A stretch of DNA of 7,209 bases from Sphingomonadaceae bacterium (lineage in GTDB: Bacteria; Pseudomonadota; Alphaproteobacteria; Sphingomonadales; Sphingomonadaceae): assembly GCA_013821585.1 (NCBI GenBank), contig JACDGO010000101.1, forward strand, positions 1 to 7,209, in the 5' to 3' direction. The notes beneath the pieces were generated by a model that worked only from the letters and a program-made list of their open reading frames with translations, searched no databases and was not told the origin of the DNA. Both the position numbers and the translations under genes were made by a program. Position 1 is the first letter of the stretch. Each line of letters opens with the position of its first letter. Of the stretch, positions 5,557 through 7,209 are shown one piece after another.

Positions 5557-6882
5557 GTGCTCGGCCTCGCCGACGTGCGGCCCGAATACCGGCTCTATGT
5601 CGCGCCGGTGAGCGACGCGATGGCGGGCAACGCGAAATGGACCGAGGTCGCGACCTTCGCCGACGAGACGACCGCAGCCGAGTTGATCGGCGACGACCTG
5701 TATCTGCTGGTCAACAAGGGGACGCCGCGCGGGCGGCTGGTGCGGACGAGCGCGTCGGCGCCGAACCTGTCGACCGCGACCGTTGTCGTCCCGCAGGGCC
5801 CTATCGTTATCGAGGACATGGCGCGCGCGAAGGACGCGCTTTACCTGAAGCTGATGGACGGCGGGATCAGCCGCCTGCGCAAAGTGACGCGCGACGGGCG
5901 GGTGAGCGACATCGCGCTGCCGTTCGACGGAACGATCGGCGCGATCTTCGCCGATCCGGCGTGCGACGGCGTGCTGATCTCGTTGACCGGCTGGCTGACG
6001 CCGGGCGGCGTGTGGTCGGTCGGCGCGGACGGCAAGGTCGCGGACACCGGGATCACGCCCAGGCCCGCGATCGACACAAGCGGCTATGAAACGACACGCG
6101 CGTTCGCGACCGCGAAGGACGGGACGAAGATTCCCTACAGCCTCATTTACAGGAAGGGGACGAAGCGCGATGGGCGCAGCCCGGCGTTCATCTCCGCCTA
6201 TGGCTCTTACGGCGCGGCCGCCTACACGCCCGCGTTCCAGGGACGGCTGCTCGCGCTGATCGATGCGGGCTTCGTCGTCGGCTATGCGAACGTGCGCGGC
6301 GGCGGCGAATATGGGCGCGAATGGCACAAGGCCGGGCAGCTCGCCAACAAGCCCAACACATGGCGCGACCTGATCGCGGTGTGCGAGACGCTCTGCGCCG
6401 ACAAATGGACCAGCCCCGCGCGCCTCGCGATAGGCGGGCGTAGCGCGGGCGGAATCACGGTCGGGCGCGCGCTGACCGAGCGGCCCGACTTGTTCGCGGC
6501 GGTGATCGACGGCGTCGGCTGGTCGAACCCGCTGCGCTATGTCGTCGAGCAGAACGGCTATGGCGAGGAACCCGAATGGGGTGCGATCGCCGACCCGAAC
6601 GGGTATAAATATCTGAAGGCCATCGACAGCTATCAGGCGGTCAGGGACGGGACGAAATACCCCGCCGTGTTGCTGACCACCGGGGTTACGGACCCGCGCG
6701 TCGCGCCGTTCCATGTCGCGAAAATGGCCGCGCGGCTCCAGGCGGCGAGCACATCGGGCAAGCCGATCCTGCTGCGCGTGGATTACGACGCCGGCCACGG
6801 CATCGGCTCAACCCGCGCGCAGCAGGACCGCGAGGCTGCGGACACCTATGCGTTCCTCATGTGGCGGACGAAGGGGGCGTAG
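5557..6882 (+). CDS. 3' open part of the interrupted peptidase: rest of the propeller and the catalytic domain
   Basis: The same frame resumes after the stop; the first in-frame possible start is GTG at 5557, with no convincing ribosome site, so independent expression is doubtful. In numbering from the GTG, the hydrolase domain starts near 206 and contains YGSYGA (215-220), NVRGGGEYGREWH (245-257), the nucleophile elbow GGRSAGG (Ser296), Asp379 in TGVTDPRV, and His414 in DAGHG. All triad residues are intact and correctly spaced for S9A. Without the signal peptide and the first propeller half the product would be cytoplasmic and probably unstable. If the TAA is a sequencing error, this is simply the C-terminal two-thirds of a normal enzyme. 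Confidence 0.6.
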   Translation: MLGLADVRPEYRLYVAPVSDAMAGNAKWTEVATFADETTAAELIGDDLYLLVNKGTPRGRLVRTSASAPNLSTATVVVPQGPIVIEDMARAKDALYLKLMDGGISRLRKVTRDGRVSDIALPFDGTIGAIFADPACDGVLISLTGWLTPGGVWSVGADGKVADTGITPRPAIDTSGYETTRAFATAKDGTKIPYSLIYRKGTKRDGRSPAFISAYGSYGAAAYTPAFQGRLLALIDAGFVVGYANVRGGGEYGREWHKAGQLANKPNTWRDLIAVCETLCADKWTSPARLAIGGRSAGGITVGRALTERPDLFAAVIDGVGWSNPLRYVVEQNGYGEEPEWGAIADPNGYKYLKAIDSYQAVRDGTKYPAVLLTTGVTDPRVAPFHVAKMAARLQAASTSGKPILLRVDYDAGHGIGSTRAQQDREAADTYAFLMWRTKGA

Positions 6883-6895
6883 CGCTGAGCGCTTT
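6881..6895 (+). terminator. Weak terminator-like hairpin after the peptidase gene
   Basis: AGCGC (6881-6885) and GCGCT (6889-6893) form a 5-bp stem with a TGA loop, followed by TTTGCTTGT. The stem begins within the stop codon. It is short and the T-run is broken, so termination here is possible but weakly supported. Confidence 0.25.
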
Positions 6896-6930
6896 GCTTG
6901 TAAGTGCTATTCGGAGGGTTAGGTTTCGTG

Positions 6931-6959
6931 TTGCTACTGAAAGATGCGCCGACTAGCAT
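6931..6959 (+). promoter_or_regulatory. Candidate promoter of the glutathione S-transferase gene
   Basis: TTGCTA (6931-6936) and TAGCAT (6954-6959) match four of six bases each to the -35 and -10 consensus, with an ideal 17-bp spacer. Transcription would start about 20 bases before the ATG at 6986. The intergenic region is otherwise empty, so a promoter is expected here. Confidence 0.4.
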
Positions 6960-6985
6960 CCACGAGTTAATCGCGGGAGAGCATC

Positions 6986-7209
6986 ATGATCGTCATCCAA
7001 GGCAGCACCTTGTCGCCCTTCGTCCGCAAGGCCGTCGCGTTCGCGCACGAAAAGGGGATCGCGGTCGAGAACCAGCCCGGCCGGTTCGGCGACAAATCGG
7101 ACGAATGGCTGGCGAAAAGTCCGTTCGGCAAAATCCCGGCGATGACCGACGACGACTATGTGCTCGCCGATTCCTCCGCGATCGTCCATTATCTCGAAGC
7201 GAAATACCC
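6986..7209 (+). CDS. Glutathione S-transferase, N-terminal domain (partial)
   Basis: Seventy-four residues are visible before the window ends. They form the thioredoxin-like glutathione-binding half of a GST: strand MIVIQGSTLSPFVRKAVAFAHEKGI, with a Ser/Thr-rich active-site region at 7-10; then FGKIPAM with the conserved cis-proline at Pro51; then LADSSAIVHYLEAKY, where Asp62-Ser63 stand in the place of the usual Glu-Ser pair that contacts glutathione. GGGAGAG precedes the ATG at good spacing. GSTs conjugate or use glutathione in detoxification, isomerisation or reductive steps. The helical C-terminal domain that decides substrate is outside the window, so the class is not assigned. The gene follows the peptidase on the same strand, 103 bp away, and probably has its own promoter. 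Confidence 0.9.
   Translation, partial: MIVIQGSTLSPFVRKAVAFAHEKGIAVENQPGRFGDKSDEWLAKSPFGKIPAMTDDDYVLADSSAIVHYLEAKY

Larger units (their letters stand above)
4723..6882 (+). pseudogene. S9A prolyl oligopeptidase family gene interrupted by an in-frame TAA
   Basis: From ATG 4723 to TAG 6882 a single reading frame of 720 codons encodes a prolyl-oligopeptidase-like serine peptidase, broken only by TAA at codon 268 (5524-5526). The total length fits the family (about 700-720 residues). The order is a Tat-type signal, the N-terminal propeptide-like part with DPYRWME, a beta-propeller in which the stop falls, and a C-terminal alpha/beta-hydrolase domain with Ser574, Asp657 and His692 as the triad. 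Family members cleave after proline in short peptides; this one would act in the periplasm. Sequence quality and codon use are undiminished after the stop, so the lesion is recent or is a sequencing error. TAA followed by A is not a known efficient read-through context. The ATG at 4723 is chosen for the signal peptide and the GGAAGG nearby; the upstream extension to 4504 is non-coding in character. Confidence 0.85.

Noticed and set aside
4684..6798. 704-codon open frame opposite the peptidase gene
   Set aside because: It is an Arg/Asp-rich antisense shadow, a usual effect of G/C third positions; the plus strand has clear family motifs.

Overview
The window is GC-rich and shows the strong G/C third-position bias of a high-GC proteobacterium. 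The gene set (a Tat-exported S9A prolyl oligopeptidase, a stand-alone FMN-type glutamate synthase, a WS/DGAT acyltransferase, a glutathione S-transferase) and the promoter-like elements suggest an alphaproteobacterium, most likely a sphingomonad. That placement is inference; there is no rRNA or marker gene to fix it.

Left part, minus strand, read right to left: a Phd/YefM-type antitoxin (2214-1948) overlaps a VapC-like PIN ribonuclease (1951-1547) by four bases, with a TTG start. After 52 bp comes a complete wax ester synthase/diacylglycerol acyltransferase (1494-34), whose stop overlaps the ATG of another gene (37-1) that runs out of the window. Close spacing and shared strand make one transcript plausible, but the toxin-antitoxin pair and the lipid genes have no evident functional link.

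Middle, minus strand: a membrane-anchored FMN/[3Fe-4S] glutamate-synthase-like protein (4561-2951), then a small Arg/Glu-rich protein with tandem ERR pentapeptides (2887-2645), then an exported PepSY-domain protein (2639-2322). The last two genes are 5 nt apart. The PepSY gene ends in a 10-bp perfect hairpin that holds its stop codon in the loop.

Right part, plus strand: a 161-bp divergent intergenic region leads into an S9A prolyl oligopeptidase gene (4723-6882). Its reading frame is broken once, by an in-frame TAA at codon 268; conserved sequence, including the full Ser-Asp-His triad, continues in the same frame afterwards. A short intergenic region with a plausible promoter follows, then the N-terminal thioredoxin-like half of a glutathione S-transferase cut by the window edge (6986-7209).

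I found no RNA gene, CRISPR array, insertion sequence or prophage. No stretch over 300 bp lacks a gene. I see no convincing new multi-gene system. The points most worth a second look are the interrupted peptidase, the small ERR-repeat protein with its Shine-Dalgarno sequence inside a hairpin, and the toxin-antitoxin pair lying just upstream of a lipid-acyltransferase gene.
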